NCBI GenBank assembly: GCA_910589655.1
Contig: CAJUTJ010000029.1
Location: 1 to 64,000 of the forward strand
DNA: 64,000 nucleotides
From: an uncultured Acetatifactor sp.
Lineage (GTDB): Bacteria; Bacillota; Clostridia; Lachnospirales; Lachnospiraceae
Reading direction: 5' to 3'
The translations under genes and the position numbers were made by a program. Under the pieces are notes generated by a model. It was not told the origin of the DNA, searched no databases, and worked only from the letters and a program-made list of their open reading frames with translations. The stretch's first letter is position 1. Each line of letters begins with the position of its first letter. This document shows, piece by piece, positions 35,182 through 44,285 of this stretch.

Positions 35182-38100
35182 TCAATACCCCAGATAGCTT
35201 TGGTTCATATCTACATTTCCCTTGATACCGCTGACGCTTCCGTTGGATTTGTACTGCCAAATGTCGTATTTTCCGGTGTAGGTAGGCGTTGCCGAATATT
35301 GTGCCAGCCAAATCTTATAGGCGTTCAGCTCTCCCGCATTCAGCTTGCCCGTGAGCCATGTCTTATTGGCATAGATTCCGGCCGTATAGCCGGCATCCTG
35401 TATAGTCTCGCAAAATGCTTTGCACACCGCCGTCCTTGTGTCTCTGTCAATGGAGTCCGCCCGGCCTCCGCTGGGTTCCACATCCAGAAAGATAGGGTAG
35501 GAAATTTTATAGCCTTTGATCTGCTCCAGTACCATGGAAGCCTCTTCCACGGCTTCCACCTCGTCCACTGCCTGCGTGAAAAAGTATACGCCCACCTTCA
35601 AGCCTGCTGCCGTTGCTCCCTTGATATTGGCCAAAAATTTGGGATCTTCAATCAGTTTACCCTGAGAAGAGCCTCTGTAACCGCATCTTATGATGACATA
35701 GGAAATTCCCGAGTTGCTCACGGCATTCCAATCTATATTGCCGTTCCACTTGGATACGTCAATTCCCATAGTGCCGGAGCCCGTTACCAAAGAACCGTCG
35801 CTGGCAAAATTATATCTTGCACCTTGAATCACCTGTTCGCCGGTGACCATTTCTCCGCTTGCGGTAAAATAATATACCTTTCCGTCAAGAGTCTGCCATC
35901 CCGAATATTTTGCGCCGCCCCTGACGAAAAATTTGTCAGCCGTATAGTAGTCCGCATAAACTGCTTCTCTGTATACCTCATTGTCCAACACAAACAGCTG
36001 ATTTCCTTCCGTGTCCTTAAGCTTTGTCTCGTAATCGCTCTTGGGATGGCTCTTTACAGTCACCTGAAAATTCTGTGTGAGAAACTGTCCGTTCTCCATA
36101 TATCCTACCGTAACGGCAGTACTTCCCGCATTGACCCCTGTGACAGTCACCACCGTCCCCGCTGCGGAGACCATGGCTATGTCAGGGTCGGCCGATGCCG
36201 CCGTTACCGTAGGTGCGGCCGTAGTGATTCCGGTCAGAACGGCGTTGACCGTAGCGTTGGTTTCGGTAAGCAAAGCGACCTCCGTCCGGTCCAGCGTCAG
36301 ACTGCCTTGCATGGGAATATTTCCGGAAACCGTGGTCCGTACCTCCGCCACATTTATCAGGGATCCGCCGGCTGCCGCAGAGACAAGCGTTGCCGGATCG
36401 GGAATAGAACTTTTAGACACCTCGTTATATGTGGATTCTATCACCTTACTCTCCACCCATTCTATGGTGTCCGGCAAAGAGGATTCCACCACCGTCACAT
36501 TCTGCTTGGTGTCCTCCTTCGCCGCATTGATCTCGGATTCCTTTTTAATTTCGTTGGTAACGTCTACCTTTTTGTAATCAATGTCCTTCTTCACTTCCAC
36601 CTTCTGAGGCGTCTCGGAAATATTGTAGTCGCTGTACTGCTCGTCGGCCAGCAACTGCATTACCACCGTGTAGCTGCCCGGTACAAGATCCTTTTTATAA
36701 ATTATACCGTCCATATCGTCATCGGTCCAGATTACACTTTTGCCGTCAGTGCCCGTGACGGTCACGGTAAAAGGCACATTAGATATCAGTTTGCCGTTTG
36801 AACTGTTGATAAACTTAATTTTCAGATCCTTCTGCACGGATGTCAGGCTCAGCGACACAGTGACATCTTTCTCATAATCCACCTCATTATATTCTTTGGG
36901 CGGCTCCTTCTCTTGTTCCTGAACGGCCTCCGCTGCCGCCATCCGCGCCAGTTCCGCATCGGCCACCGCAAGCAGTCCCCTCTCTCCAATCACATTGATA
37001 CCGTCCAGCTGACTGCCTACTCCGGCAAAATCCGCCACCTGTCCCTCCGCGATTTTAGAGCGGATAAATACACCCCCTATAACAATCGCTAAAATTAATA
37101 CCGCCGCTCCCGTACCAAGTATCACCTTATCCATGATCCCTGCGCCGTCAGACTCTTGCCGCAGTTTATCGAAAATAGACCGTTTTTGCTTATAAGGGCG
37201 GGACTCTTCATAAGGCGCATTTTCCTCGTAATATTCCTGCCCACCACGAGAAACCGTTTCCTCATAGTATTCCGGTTCTCCGTATGGTGATGCCTCCTCG
37301 TATCGCTCCGGCTCTCCGTATAGTGATGCTTCCTCGTACTGTCCCGGCTCTCCGTATGGTAACGCCTTCTCATACTGTCCCGGCTCTCCGTATGGTAACG
37401 CTTCCTCATACCGTTCCGGTTCTCCGTATAGTGATGCTTCCTCGTACTGTCCCGGCTCTCCGTATGGTAACGCTTCCTCATACTGCCCCGGCTCTCCGTA
37501 TGGTAACGCTTCCTCATACCGTTCCGGTTCTCCGTATAGTGATGCTTCCTCGTACTGTCCTGATTTTCCGTATGATAACGCTTCCTCGTACCGTCCCGGC
37601 TCTCCGTATGGTGATGCTTCCTCATGCCGTCCCGGTTCTCCGTAAAGAAATGCTTCCTCGTATTGCTCCGATTCTCCGTAAGTTAACGCTTCCTCACATT
37701 GTTCCGGCTCAGCGTAAATCTCTGCTTCTTCATAATATTCCGGTTCCCCGCAGGTTCCTATTTCTTCCCTTACATAACACTCCGGTTCCCCTATACTTTC
37801 TTCTCTATAGTATCCGCCCTTTACAGGTATCTCTATTCCTTCGCGGTACTCTTCCACATAATACTCTATCTCTTCACAAGCTTCGGCTGTCACACAGTGC
37901 TTTTTCTCCTTATCGCACCCTGTCACTTGACCTGTCCCTGCCGCTCCGCAGTACTCTGCCTCCCCGTAGTACTCTATCTCTTCCTGTGCCTCGGCTTCCC
38001 CATTGTACCACGTTTCCGAACCGGACTTTTCTTCTAAATACTCTCCCGGCTCTATGACAGACTCTTCCTCCTCATAATCCTCTGGCTCTATGGCATGCTC

Positions 38101-38679
38101 TTCCTCCACATAATCCTCCGGCTCTATGGCAAACTCTTCCTCCTCATAATCCTCCGGCTCTATGGCAAACTCTTCCTCCTCATAATCCTCCGGCTCTATG
38201 GCATGCTCTTCCTCTACATAATCCCCTGACTCTGCGGCAAACTCTTCCTCCTCATAATCCTCCGGCTCTATGGCATGCTCTTCCTCCACATAATCCTCCG
38301 GCTCTATGGCGAGCTCTTCCTCCTCATAATCCTCCGGCTCTATGACAGACTCTTCCTCTACATAATCCCCTGACTCTGCGGCAAACTCTTCCTCCGCATA
38401 ATCCTCCGGCTCTATGGCGAGCTCTTCCTTCACATAATACTCCGACTCTGCGGCAGGCTCTTCTTCCCCGAAATACTCCTGAGACACCTCCCCCTGCTCC
38501 TCTATATAATAGCTTTCCTGCCCTAAAAATTCCCCTTCTTCTAAAAATGCCTCATCCTCATAATCTTCCTCGTCCCCCTCATAACCATCATAATCTGATT
38601 TATTCCGGTCATAATCGTTCTCGTCATAACCCTTCCAGTCTTCTACCGGCCTCTTTGTATGGTTGAACAATCTCTTCAT
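35182..38679 (-). CDS. Large GH25 wall hydrolase with acidic cytoplasmic repeats
   Basis: A 1165-residue type II membrane protein. Residues 1-515 are predicted cytoplasmic and very acidic, with two arrays of 12-residue repeats: IEPEDYEEEEFA-like (about 70-210) and YGEPGQYEEALP-like (about 315-490). One helix follows (520-541), then a Cna-B-like domain (about 605-690, LKIKFINSSNGKLIS), a BIG2-like domain (about 795-880), a choline-binding-type wall repeat (about 915-970, GWQTLDGKVYYF) and a C-terminal GH25 domain starting at GTMGIDVSKWNGNIDW. GH25 active-site acids are in place (GIDVSKWN, YPIFLDVEPSGG). AAAGGA precedes the ATG and a good promoter lies upstream. The cytoplasmic region is of unknown function. 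Confidence 0.88.
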   Translation of the reverse strand: MKRLFNHTKRPVEDWKGYDENDYDRNKSDYDGYEGDEEDYEDEAFLEEGEFLGQESYYIEEQGEVSQEYFGEEEPAAESEYYVKEELAIEPEDYAEEEFAAESGDYVEEESVIEPEDYEEEELAIEPEDYVEEEHAIEPEDYEEEEFAAESGDYVEEEHAIEPEDYEEEEFAIEPEDYEEEEFAIEPEDYVEEEHAIEPEDYEEEESVIEPGEYLEEKSGSETWYNGEAEAQEEIEYYGEAEYCGAAGTGQVTGCDKEKKHCVTAEACEEIEYYVEEYREGIEIPVKGGYYREESIGEPECYVREEIGTCGEPEYYEEAEIYAEPEQCEEALTYGESEQYEEAFLYGEPGRHEEASPYGEPGRYEEALSYGKSGQYEEASLYGEPERYEEALPYGEPGQYEEALPYGEPGQYEEASLYGEPERYEEALPYGEPGQYEKALPYGEPGQYEEASLYGEPERYEEASPYGEPEYYEETVSRGGQEYYEENAPYEESRPYKQKRSIFDKLRQESDGAGIMDKVILGTGAAVLILAIVIGGVFIRSKIAEGQVADFAGVGSQLDGINVIGERGLLAVADAELARMAAAEAVQEQEKEPPKEYNEVDYEKDVTVSLSLTSVQKDLKIKFINSSNGKLISNVPFTVTVTGTDGKSVIWTDDDMDGIIYKKDLVPGSYTVVMQLLADEQYSDYNISETPQKVEVKKDIDYKKVDVTNEIKKESEINAAKEDTKQNVTVVESSLPDTIEWVESKVIESTYNEVSKSSIPDPATLVSAAAGGSLINVAEVRTTVSGNIPMQGSLTLDRTEVALLTETNATVNAVLTGITTAAPTVTAASADPDIAMVSAAGTVVTVTGVNAGSTAVTVGYMENGQFLTQNFQVTVKSHPKSDYETKLKDTEGNQLFVLDNEVYREAVYADYYTADKFFVRGGAKYSGWQTLDGKVYYFTASGEMVTGEQVIQGARYNFASDGSLVTGSGTMGIDVSKWNGNIDWNAVSNSGISYVIIRCGYRGSSQGKLIEDPKFLANIKGATAAGLKVGVYFFTQAVDEVEAVEEASMVLEQIKGYKISYPIFLDVEPSGGRADSIDRDTRTAVCKAFCETIQDAGYTAGIYANKTWLTGKLNAGELNAYKIWLAQYSATPTYTGKYDIWQYKSNGSVSGIKGNVDMNQSYLGY
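37210..37740 (-). repeat. Coding tandem repeat, YGEPxxYEEAxx units
   Basis: About fourteen units of 36 bases (12 residues) in the cytoplasmic part of the GH25 protein. Neighbouring units are nearly identical at the DNA level, which indicates recent expansion or contraction. Confidence 0.9.
38050..38470 (-). repeat. Coding tandem repeat, EPEDYxEEExAx units
   Basis: About eleven units of 36 bases (12 residues) closer to the N-terminus. The period and the EP..Y.EE core match the other array in the same gene, so both may descend from one ancestral unit. Confidence 0.9.
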
Positions 38680-38812
38680 ATTTCATGTCCTTTCTAAGAC
38701 TGTGACAGACTCGTTTCCCCTATATACAGTCCATCACTCAAAAACAAATCTAATTATTACAAAACAAAACTTATTCTTTATTTTTTGTAAAAACGCTTAA
38801 TAATTCCGTAAC

Positions 38813-38841
38813 ATTATAGCATTGCTGCCATATCTCTTCAA
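38813..38841 (-). promoter_or_regulatory. Promoter of the GH25-rfbB-rfbA gene run
   Basis: Minus strand TTGAAG, 17-base spacer, TATAAT, about 135 bases before the GH25 start. The AT-rich leader has no clear hairpin. This divergent 478-base gap has no gene. Confidence 0.7.
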
Positions 38842-38888
38842 GCCAATATACTATTTCTTCATAAATTCTTAAATCTTATTAAATCACC

Positions 38889-38918
38889 TTAATAATGTAG
38901 ACTTTCAGTTCGTATAAT
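38889..38918 (+). promoter_or_regulatory. Weak promoter for the SGNH-like gene
   Basis: Plus strand TTAATA, 18-base spacer, TATAAT. The -10 is perfect but the -35 is poor. Confidence 0.4.
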
Positions 38919-39078
38919 AGTAGAATAACTAAAATAAGGGCAAAATTATCTGCGGCTGACTCGCAGGCGGGTATTTTTCCAAATTTAAAGCAGATTTACC
39001 CCCGCTGCGTCTCTTTCCTCCCTACAGGAAGGGATCCCGAGAGGCCGCTTGTCAGAAATAAAGTTTTCAATAAACGTT

Positions 39079-39157
39079 GAATAAAAATGCGTATTCAACA
39101 ATCGGATAAGGACAACGGAATCCGTTCCGTTGTACAGGTGCGCGCCGCAACGCGCAG
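39079..39157 (+). repeat. Family A repeat in plus orientation
   Basis: GTTGAATAAAAATGCGTATTCAAC followed by a GCGCG/CGCGC hairpin and CAGATGG. It is the reverse complement of the element before aepX, but here too it points into the start of the gene that follows, so orientation follows the gene. Confidence 0.8.
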
Positions 39158-40333
39158 ATGGACACAAAGAGAATGAAACGAGAAAGAGAAGAATATAAAC
39201 ATACCATACCGGATCTGGAAATCATAGATTTAGATGTAGTTGATCTGAACAATAACGAGCTTACAACAGATACCGCACCGGATCGGGAGGAGCTGTACGA
39301 TGAAGAAGACAAGCCCTCCGAAAAGTCTCCGAAAAAACGCTTTCCACACATTAATATCCATATTGTGCTTATTGTTGTTCTGGTTATTTTTATCTGTGGA
39401 ATTGCATATAAGGTCATGAACTTTGGCGAATATATTGATCTGGATGAGATTTTTAAGGACGGACCGGGAACATACGACGATTCTCTGGATGAAATCCTGC
39501 CTTTGATGGATGCCACAGGAAACCGTATAACGCCTAATTATGACGATGGATTGACCATTGTTGCTTTCGGCAACGCGCCCTTTGCGGATGACAGGGATTC
39601 CGAGGATAACCTTGCCAATATCATCGCAGAGATGACCGGAGCCACGGTCTACAATTGTTCCGTCAGCGGCAGCTATCTGGCTGCCCAGAGCCCCCACATT
39701 GACACCGATGTCGCTCCAATGGATCTTTATACCCTTTATTGGCTTGCCACTCTTGCCACAGGAAACGATATTCTCCACAACTTCGAGTCCGCCAATGAAG
39801 CTCTCGGAGAAAACACCCCTCCTGAGGCAGAGGAGGTCATCAATACATTGACCACACTTGATTTTAACACCGTTGATGTTATCACCATTATGTATGATGC
39901 CACCGATTATCTTCAGGGACATGAGATGTACAGCGATCAAAATTCCACTGACATCGAGCAATTTACCGGAAATCTGGAAGCCTCCATCGGATTATTCCAA
40001 GGTGTGTACCCTCATATCCGGATTATAGTGTTGTCGCCCCCTTACGCCTTTTCCGACCAGCTTGACGAAAACGGCAATTACATCAGCAGTGATATTGCAA
40101 GATACGGACAGGATGTGCTTTCCACCTATGTCATAAAGCAATATACCTCCTGCGTGACCCGGAGCGTATCCTTTGTCGATAACCTTTACGGCACCATCAC
40201 GGAAGACAATGCCGAAAAGTATCTTATTGACAATCTGCACTTGAACGTAAAAGGCCGCAAGGCAATTGCCGAGCGTTTTGTATATGCGCTGAATTTCTAT
40301 AATCAAAGCTCGGAGCCGTCGGAACAAGAATAG
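39158..40333 (+). CDS. Membrane-anchored SGNH-like protein lacking the catalytic serine
   Basis: A 391-residue protein with an acidic cytoplasmic tail (1-60), one membrane helix (about 66-84) and an external SGNH-hydrolase-like domain. Block I, normally GDS, reads GNA at 138-140; the block III GxND equivalent reads YDATD; only the final DNLHLN aspartate/histidine motif is intact. Hydrolase activity is therefore doubtful; a binding or scaffold role for acylated glycans is an inference. Architecture parallels the SGNH gene at 52.1-53.0 kb, which has a normal active site. The start may be this ATG, inside a repeat, or the ATG five codons later. It is the only plus-strand gene in the glycan region and ends at a bidirectional terminator. 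Confidence 0.75.
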   Translation: MDTKRMKREREEYKHTIPDLEIIDLDVVDLNNNELTTDTAPDREELYDEEDKPSEKSPKKRFPHINIHIVLIVVLVIFICGIAYKVMNFGEYIDLDEIFKDGPGTYDDSLDEILPLMDATGNRITPNYDDGLTIVAFGNAPFADDRDSEDNLANIIAEMTGATVYNCSVSGSYLAAQSPHIDTDVAPMDLYTLYWLATLATGNDILHNFESANEALGENTPPEAEEVINTLTTLDFNTVDVITIMYDATDYLQGHEMYSDQNSTDIEQFTGNLEASIGLFQGVYPHIRIIVLSPPYAFSDQLDENGNYISSDIARYGQDVLSTYVIKQYTSCVTRSVSFVDNLYGTITEDNAEKYLIDNLHLNVKGRKAIAERFVYALNFYNQSSEPSEQE

Positions 40334-40344
40334 ATTTCGAAGAA

Positions 40345-40392
40345 AAAAGCATCCTGTACCGTCTCAATTCCAAATGCGCACAGGATGCTTTT
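40345..40392. terminator. Bidirectional terminator between convergent genes
   Basis: AAAAGCATCCTGT pairs with ACAGGATGCTTTT around a 22-base loop; A-runs and T-runs flank the 13-bp stem on both strands. It separates the plus-strand SGNH-like gene from the minus-strand membrane genes. Confidence 0.85.
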
Positions 40393-40393
40393 A

Positions 40394-41155
40394 TCATATT
40401 TCCAAGCTAAATGTGGTGTCACGGTAAATAATATAGCCGTCAATCCGGCCAAAAATCTCCCACCCGAATTGAGCCGGTTCTCCGATGATTTCTTTCTCCT
40501 CCGACAGGATAATATAATGGCAGCCCGCCTCTTTTGCCAAAGGCGCCAAGCGGCTCAATTCAACGGCTTCCTTTTCCATCTCATCGGGAAGATCTCCCCA
40601 ATAGTACCAGCGTTCCACCGTCATCTCCCTGCCGTAAGGCATACAAATAGTAGGATCATACTGCCGCACATATTGTACCAAATCCAGAGGAAATACCGCC
40701 TGAACTTCCCGCCCCGGCACTGCTATGGCATCGCAGATATGCACTACACAATCGGGCACATGATACAGATTTTCCGCTTTTTCGAAAAAGGGATTTTTGT
40801 AGATATAACTGCCCGAAACCACAATACCCGCCGCTGCCGCCAATACATATATTGTTCTACGCTTCTTAGGCAGCTTCCCGTAAAGCGTCACCGCTGCAAA
40901 AGCCACCGTCACCGTAATGGGAAGCAGCCATAAGATCCTGTAATAGATTTCATTCTCCGCCAAATCATACAGCAATACGGCAAACAAAGGATTAAAAAAC
41001 AAAAACAGCAAAATTACCGGAACATAAATAAACATGATTCTGACATATTTCCTATTTTCCTTTATCCACAGATAAATCAGTGATATACAAAAAATAATCA
41101 CGATCAATCCGGTTCCCATATACTCCCGAAAGAGATTTTCCACATTATTCCACAT
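40394..41155 (-). CDS. Membrane protein of unknown function
   Basis: A 253-residue protein with four or five hydrophobic segments in the first 120 residues (for example GLIVIIFCISLIYLWI and VRIMFIYVPVILLFLFFNPL) and a soluble C-terminal part of about 130 residues that includes GCHYIILSEEKE. The layout resembles the last third of DUF6077-type polytopic proteins, of which the previous gene encodes the first two thirds. Its start overlaps that gene by 11 bases, so the pair may be the two halves of a protein that is single elsewhere. No catalytic motif was recognised. Confidence 0.6.
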   Translation of the reverse strand: MWNNVENLFREYMGTGLIVIIFCISLIYLWIKENRKYVRIMFIYVPVILLFLFFNPLFAVLLYDLAENEIYYRILWLLPITVTVAFAAVTLYGKLPKKRRTIYVLAAAAGIVVSGSYIYKNPFFEKAENLYHVPDCVVHICDAIAVPGREVQAVFPLDLVQYVRQYDPTICMPYGREMTVERWYYWGDLPDEMEKEAVELSRLAPLAKEAGCHYIILSEEKEIIGEPAQFGWEIFGRIDGYIIYRDTTFSLEI

Positions 41156-42224
41156 AATATCTCCCTAATAGAAAGTAAAGAGCCACATAGCACACATTGG
41201 GCAGACAACAGAGCGCCAAAGGAATCAATAAATTCCTCCGCTTATAGGCAGCGGCGGCGCAAAGCCCTACAATCCCCACCAACATACAGCACAGCATGGC
41301 TCCCATTGTACTACACAGACAGCCTGCCATACCGGCAGAAGCCAGCAGCACATAATATTTGAAAGAAATCTTTTCCCCCTCTTGAATCTGACGGAGCAAA
41401 ATCAATAACAGATATATGGTCATGGGAATAATAATACTTCCTAACGCCGCCTTGCCCTGCCTGCTTCTGGCGATCATAAAGTTCTCCACCGTGTAAAGAG
41501 AATAATCGCCAAACAGCACCAATAGCTCCGTAAAAATCATAAACAGCGGAAGTTTTTCGGACTTTTCCGGCAGCAGCACTCTTCCCAGCAAATAGAAAAT
41601 GCCGTAAGTCATAGGAATCAATACCACCGGAAGCACCACATGGGCCATGGACGCCGAATGGATACCCACCAGCTTAGCCAGATAAGCGATCCAGATGGGA
41701 AAAGGAGCCAGACCATGTCTGACATCCAGCTGGGTAGCGGATCCTGTGTAAGGCAGCTTATTATACATGGTATTGGCATCCTGCGTAATGGAGGAAATGG
41801 CCACGAAAAAGGCATCGTCACCGTCCGAATAAACCAGACGGACGGCCTGAATCAGCTGAAAAGCCAACAGCACCCAAAAAATCAGCCAGAAGATATGTTC
41901 CCTAAGCCGTTTCCGGTCGAAACCTTCTATCCGTGCCACCGCCCACGAAGCCTTTTTGTTTTTCACCAAAAGCGCCCCGGCGGCCAGCAGAATCACCGCC
42001 GTCATCCCTCCGTACACATACACAACATATATAAAATCAACCTCCATCAGAATCATGGGCACGCAGATGAACTGAAAGCAGGCCCACAAAAGAATCTGTC
42101 CGCTTATCCACCGGAAGATCAGGCTTCTGCCTCCCTTATCCACATTCCGCCCAAACAGGCTTCCCACAACGGTAGGTACTGCCAACAGCAGCAGCGCTGC
42201 CACAAAAATCTGTATCACTGCCAA
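41145..42224 (-). CDS. Polytopic membrane protein, DUF6077-like
   Basis: A 359-residue protein with about nine hydrophobic segments. Recognisable stretches are VYSDGDDAFFVAISSITQ after the fourth helix, which carries an acidic pair, and VENFMIARSRQGKAALGSII near residue 255. These features are shared by a group of uncharacterised Lachnospiraceae membrane proteins found in surface-glycan loci; the DUF6077 label is from memory and not verified. The acidic external loop recalls GT-C enzymes. Translation probably starts at TTG, with AGAGG upstream, and the stop overlaps the next gene. Confidence 0.6.
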   Translation of the reverse strand: MAVIQIFVAALLLLAVPTVVGSLFGRNVDKGGRSLIFRWISGQILLWACFQFICVPMILMEVDFIYVVYVYGGMTAVILLAAGALLVKNKKASWAVARIEGFDRKRLREHIFWLIFWVLLAFQLIQAVRLVYSDGDDAFFVAISSITQDANTMYNKLPYTGSATQLDVRHGLAPFPIWIAYLAKLVGIHSASMAHVVLPVVLIPMTYGIFYLLGRVLLPEKSEKLPLFMIFTELLVLFGDYSLYTVENFMIARSRQGKAALGSIIIPMTIYLLLILLRQIQEGEKISFKYYVLLASAGMAGCLCSTMGAMLCCMLVGIVGLCAAAAYKRRNLLIPLALCCLPNVCYVALYFLLGRYYVE

Positions 42225-42283
42225 TCTTTCTGCATCCTCTCTTAAATATATTAGCGGCGCCGTTTTCCCGGAATATACTTTTG

Positions 42284-44089
42284 TCAGCTTTTCCCGAGAA
42301 TAAATATTCTGTCGCCGTATACACTTTGCTGAAGTTCCACCTCTTGCTCCAACATAAAGCCATAATCTTCGATCAGAACTTCCAATACCTTCACTTCATC
42401 CACACCCGACTTGACCAGCACCGCCACATTGCCTGACTCCCTTATGCTCTCTTGATCCGTCCGGCTTTCCAATTCCTCCAGTGTAAGCAGCAGCGACTTG
42501 TCATAGTAAGTAAATTCCAACAAATTTTCATAATACCCGACTCCGTCATAGACGCAGATGCAGGGATATTCCCTATAGTCTGCGGCAACAGCTTCCTGCT
42601 CGGAATATCCTTTGTATAAATAGCTTCCGTCATAGCACACCAGATTCCACACCTGAAACAAGAGCAGGCTCCCGCACACCACAACCCTCAGGTCCTTTGT
42701 CCGTCTCTCCCCATACCTTTTGTAAATCCCTTTCAAAAGAGCAAAGATCCCTATCATCAGAATCAGGGAAGCAAAGGGAAAAAGAGGCATGATATAGCGA
42801 TCCACCAAATAAGGAGACATCCTCGCCGCCAGCAGGAAATAGCCGGCCGGAGGAAGCAAAAGCATCCACAAAACGGCTCCTCTTTCCGCTTTGTCCGCTT
42901 TCTCCCCTTCGTCTCCTTGTGGTTTTTCCGGTCGGTCTGCTTTCCTTGGCTTTTCCTCTCCGGCCTTCTTTGCCATGCCCGCTCCCCACAATACAAGCAA
43001 AGCCAATACCAAGGCCAATACATAACGGCCTATACTGCGCTGAAACAGGAGGCTGCCGAAAGCAGACAGACGGGTTCCATAGCCTGCCAAGCCTTGAGAG
43101 AGATTTCCCAACGCTTCCACCCCTCTCCCGCTGGAGAAAACATCCGCAACGGCAAAGGGAAAAAGCGCCAGCCCTGCCAGAGCCGCAATCAGCATGGACC
43201 GGACAAAGCAAAACAGCTCCTTCCGCCGTCTGCTCTTCCACAGGCACACCGCCGCTACGGCTGCCAAAAGCAGACAATAGAATAAGAAGAAATATTGGGT
43301 CCAAAAGCCCAGCATGGTAACGAAAATTAACTTTCCGTTCTTTCTGTCAAAAGAAGCATCCTGCCATTTCTTTACGATCAGATAAAAATAAAGCACACAC
43401 CACAGCGTCACCAAGCCGTACATGCGAATCAGCAGCACCGTTGCAACGGCACCCGTGGACAATCCGTAGAACAATGCCGCCATCAGTCCCAGCGGACGTC
43501 CGCCGTTTTCCAGCCCCAGCGCCGGAGCCAGCAGCCCGCTAAGCTTATACAGCAAGATCAATATCCCTATGACTGCCCCCAGATTAATCACACATCCCAT
43601 CCATGGAGAAATATTTCTCCGAAAGAAGGACGATACCGTGTGCAGCAGCATAAAATGCAAGGGAGGATGGTTGTCATCCTTCACATTGAAATATACGGAC
43701 AGATAATTAAAAGCATCTCTGCCTTCCACCGTAATATAATCGGAAAACTGCTCTGCAGTGATCCAGACCGGTTCCGCGTAGACATCCGCCGTATAGCTCA
43801 ACAGCTTGCTGTTTCCGCGATTGCGAAGCACATCCTTAACCGTATCCGCAACATTCCCCATTGTCTCACCAAAGGTTTCCCCGTCAATTTCATTGTGCAC
43901 AAATTTCGCCAGACGTCCCTCGGGCTGAGTGGTCACAATCCACGGGTTAAATTCTGCATTGGAAAGCTCAAAGCTTAAAAGCTCATCCATGTGATAGCCT
44001 TCTTTCATAGACACAAAAATGCAGAATACCGCCACACAGACTAACACCACCGCGATCTCACATGCTTTCTTTTTTATGGAATCAATCAT
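42284..44089 (-). CDS. GT-C-type membrane glycosyltransferase (GT39-like)
   Basis: A 601-residue polytopic protein. After the first helix comes EGYHMDELLSFELSNAEFNP, an acidic motif as found in ArnT/protein-mannosyltransferase-like GT-C enzymes, then a roughly 100-residue external loop and DDNHPPLHFMLLH before the second helix. About ten further helices follow and a soluble C-terminal domain. Such enzymes use polyprenyl-phosphate-linked sugars at the outer membrane face, which fits the GtrB gene at 49 kb. AGGAAGAG best supports the ATG of MIDSIKKK; an ATG seven codons earlier is possible. The acceptor is unknown. Confidence 0.78.
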   Translation of the reverse strand: MIDSIKKKACEIAVVLVCVAVFCIFVSMKEGYHMDELLSFELSNAEFNPWIVTTQPEGRLAKFVHNEIDGETFGETMGNVADTVKDVLRNRGNSKLLSYTADVYAEPVWITAEQFSDYITVEGRDAFNYLSVYFNVKDDNHPPLHFMLLHTVSSFFRRNISPWMGCVINLGAVIGILILLYKLSGLLAPALGLENGGRPLGLMAALFYGLSTGAVATVLLIRMYGLVTLWCVLYFYLIVKKWQDASFDRKNGKLIFVTMLGFWTQYFFLFYCLLLAAVAAVCLWKSRRRKELFCFVRSMLIAALAGLALFPFAVADVFSSGRGVEALGNLSQGLAGYGTRLSAFGSLLFQRSIGRYVLALVLALLVLWGAGMAKKAGEEKPRKADRPEKPQGDEGEKADKAERGAVLWMLLLPPAGYFLLAARMSPYLVDRYIMPLFPFASLILMIGIFALLKGIYKRYGERRTKDLRVVVCGSLLLFQVWNLVCYDGSYLYKGYSEQEAVAADYREYPCICVYDGVGYYENLLEFTYYDKSLLLTLEELESRTDQESIRESGNVAVLVKSGVDEVKVLEVLIEDYGFMLEQEVELQQSVYGDRIFILGKS

Positions 44090-44143
44090 TTTACTCTTCC
44101 TATTCTTCATATCTCATGAACGTAATCAAAAATGTGTCTCAAT

Positions 44144-44240
44144 TTAGGAGACGCTGACTAAATTAAGGCGCAACAAGGACGCGCTGGCCAAATCGAGACG
44201 CAACAAGGCTGCGCTGGCCAAATTGAGACGCAGCAGGCCG
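44144..44240 (-). repeat. Three 30-base tandem repeats
   Basis: Minus strand units TTGTTGCGTCTCGATTTGGC with a CAGCGCGTCC end, three copies. One frame reads LLRLDLASAS repeatedly, but no start site supports translation. They occupy the gap between two membrane-protein genes. Confidence 0.75.
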
Positions 44241-44285
44241 CGAAACGGTGTGCACAAACCGTAAGAATGCTTTTTTCGGCACGTT

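Noticed and set aside
35200..36801. A 533-codon plus-strand open frame antisense to the large GH25 gene
   Set aside because: It lies wholly opposite a protein with clear domains, has no ribosome binding site or recognisable motif, and is explained by codon bias of the true gene.
37210..38470. Regular 36-base repeats that could look like a CRISPR array
   Set aside because: Units are contiguous with no unique spacers, keep a reading frame in a protein gene, and no cas genes are present.
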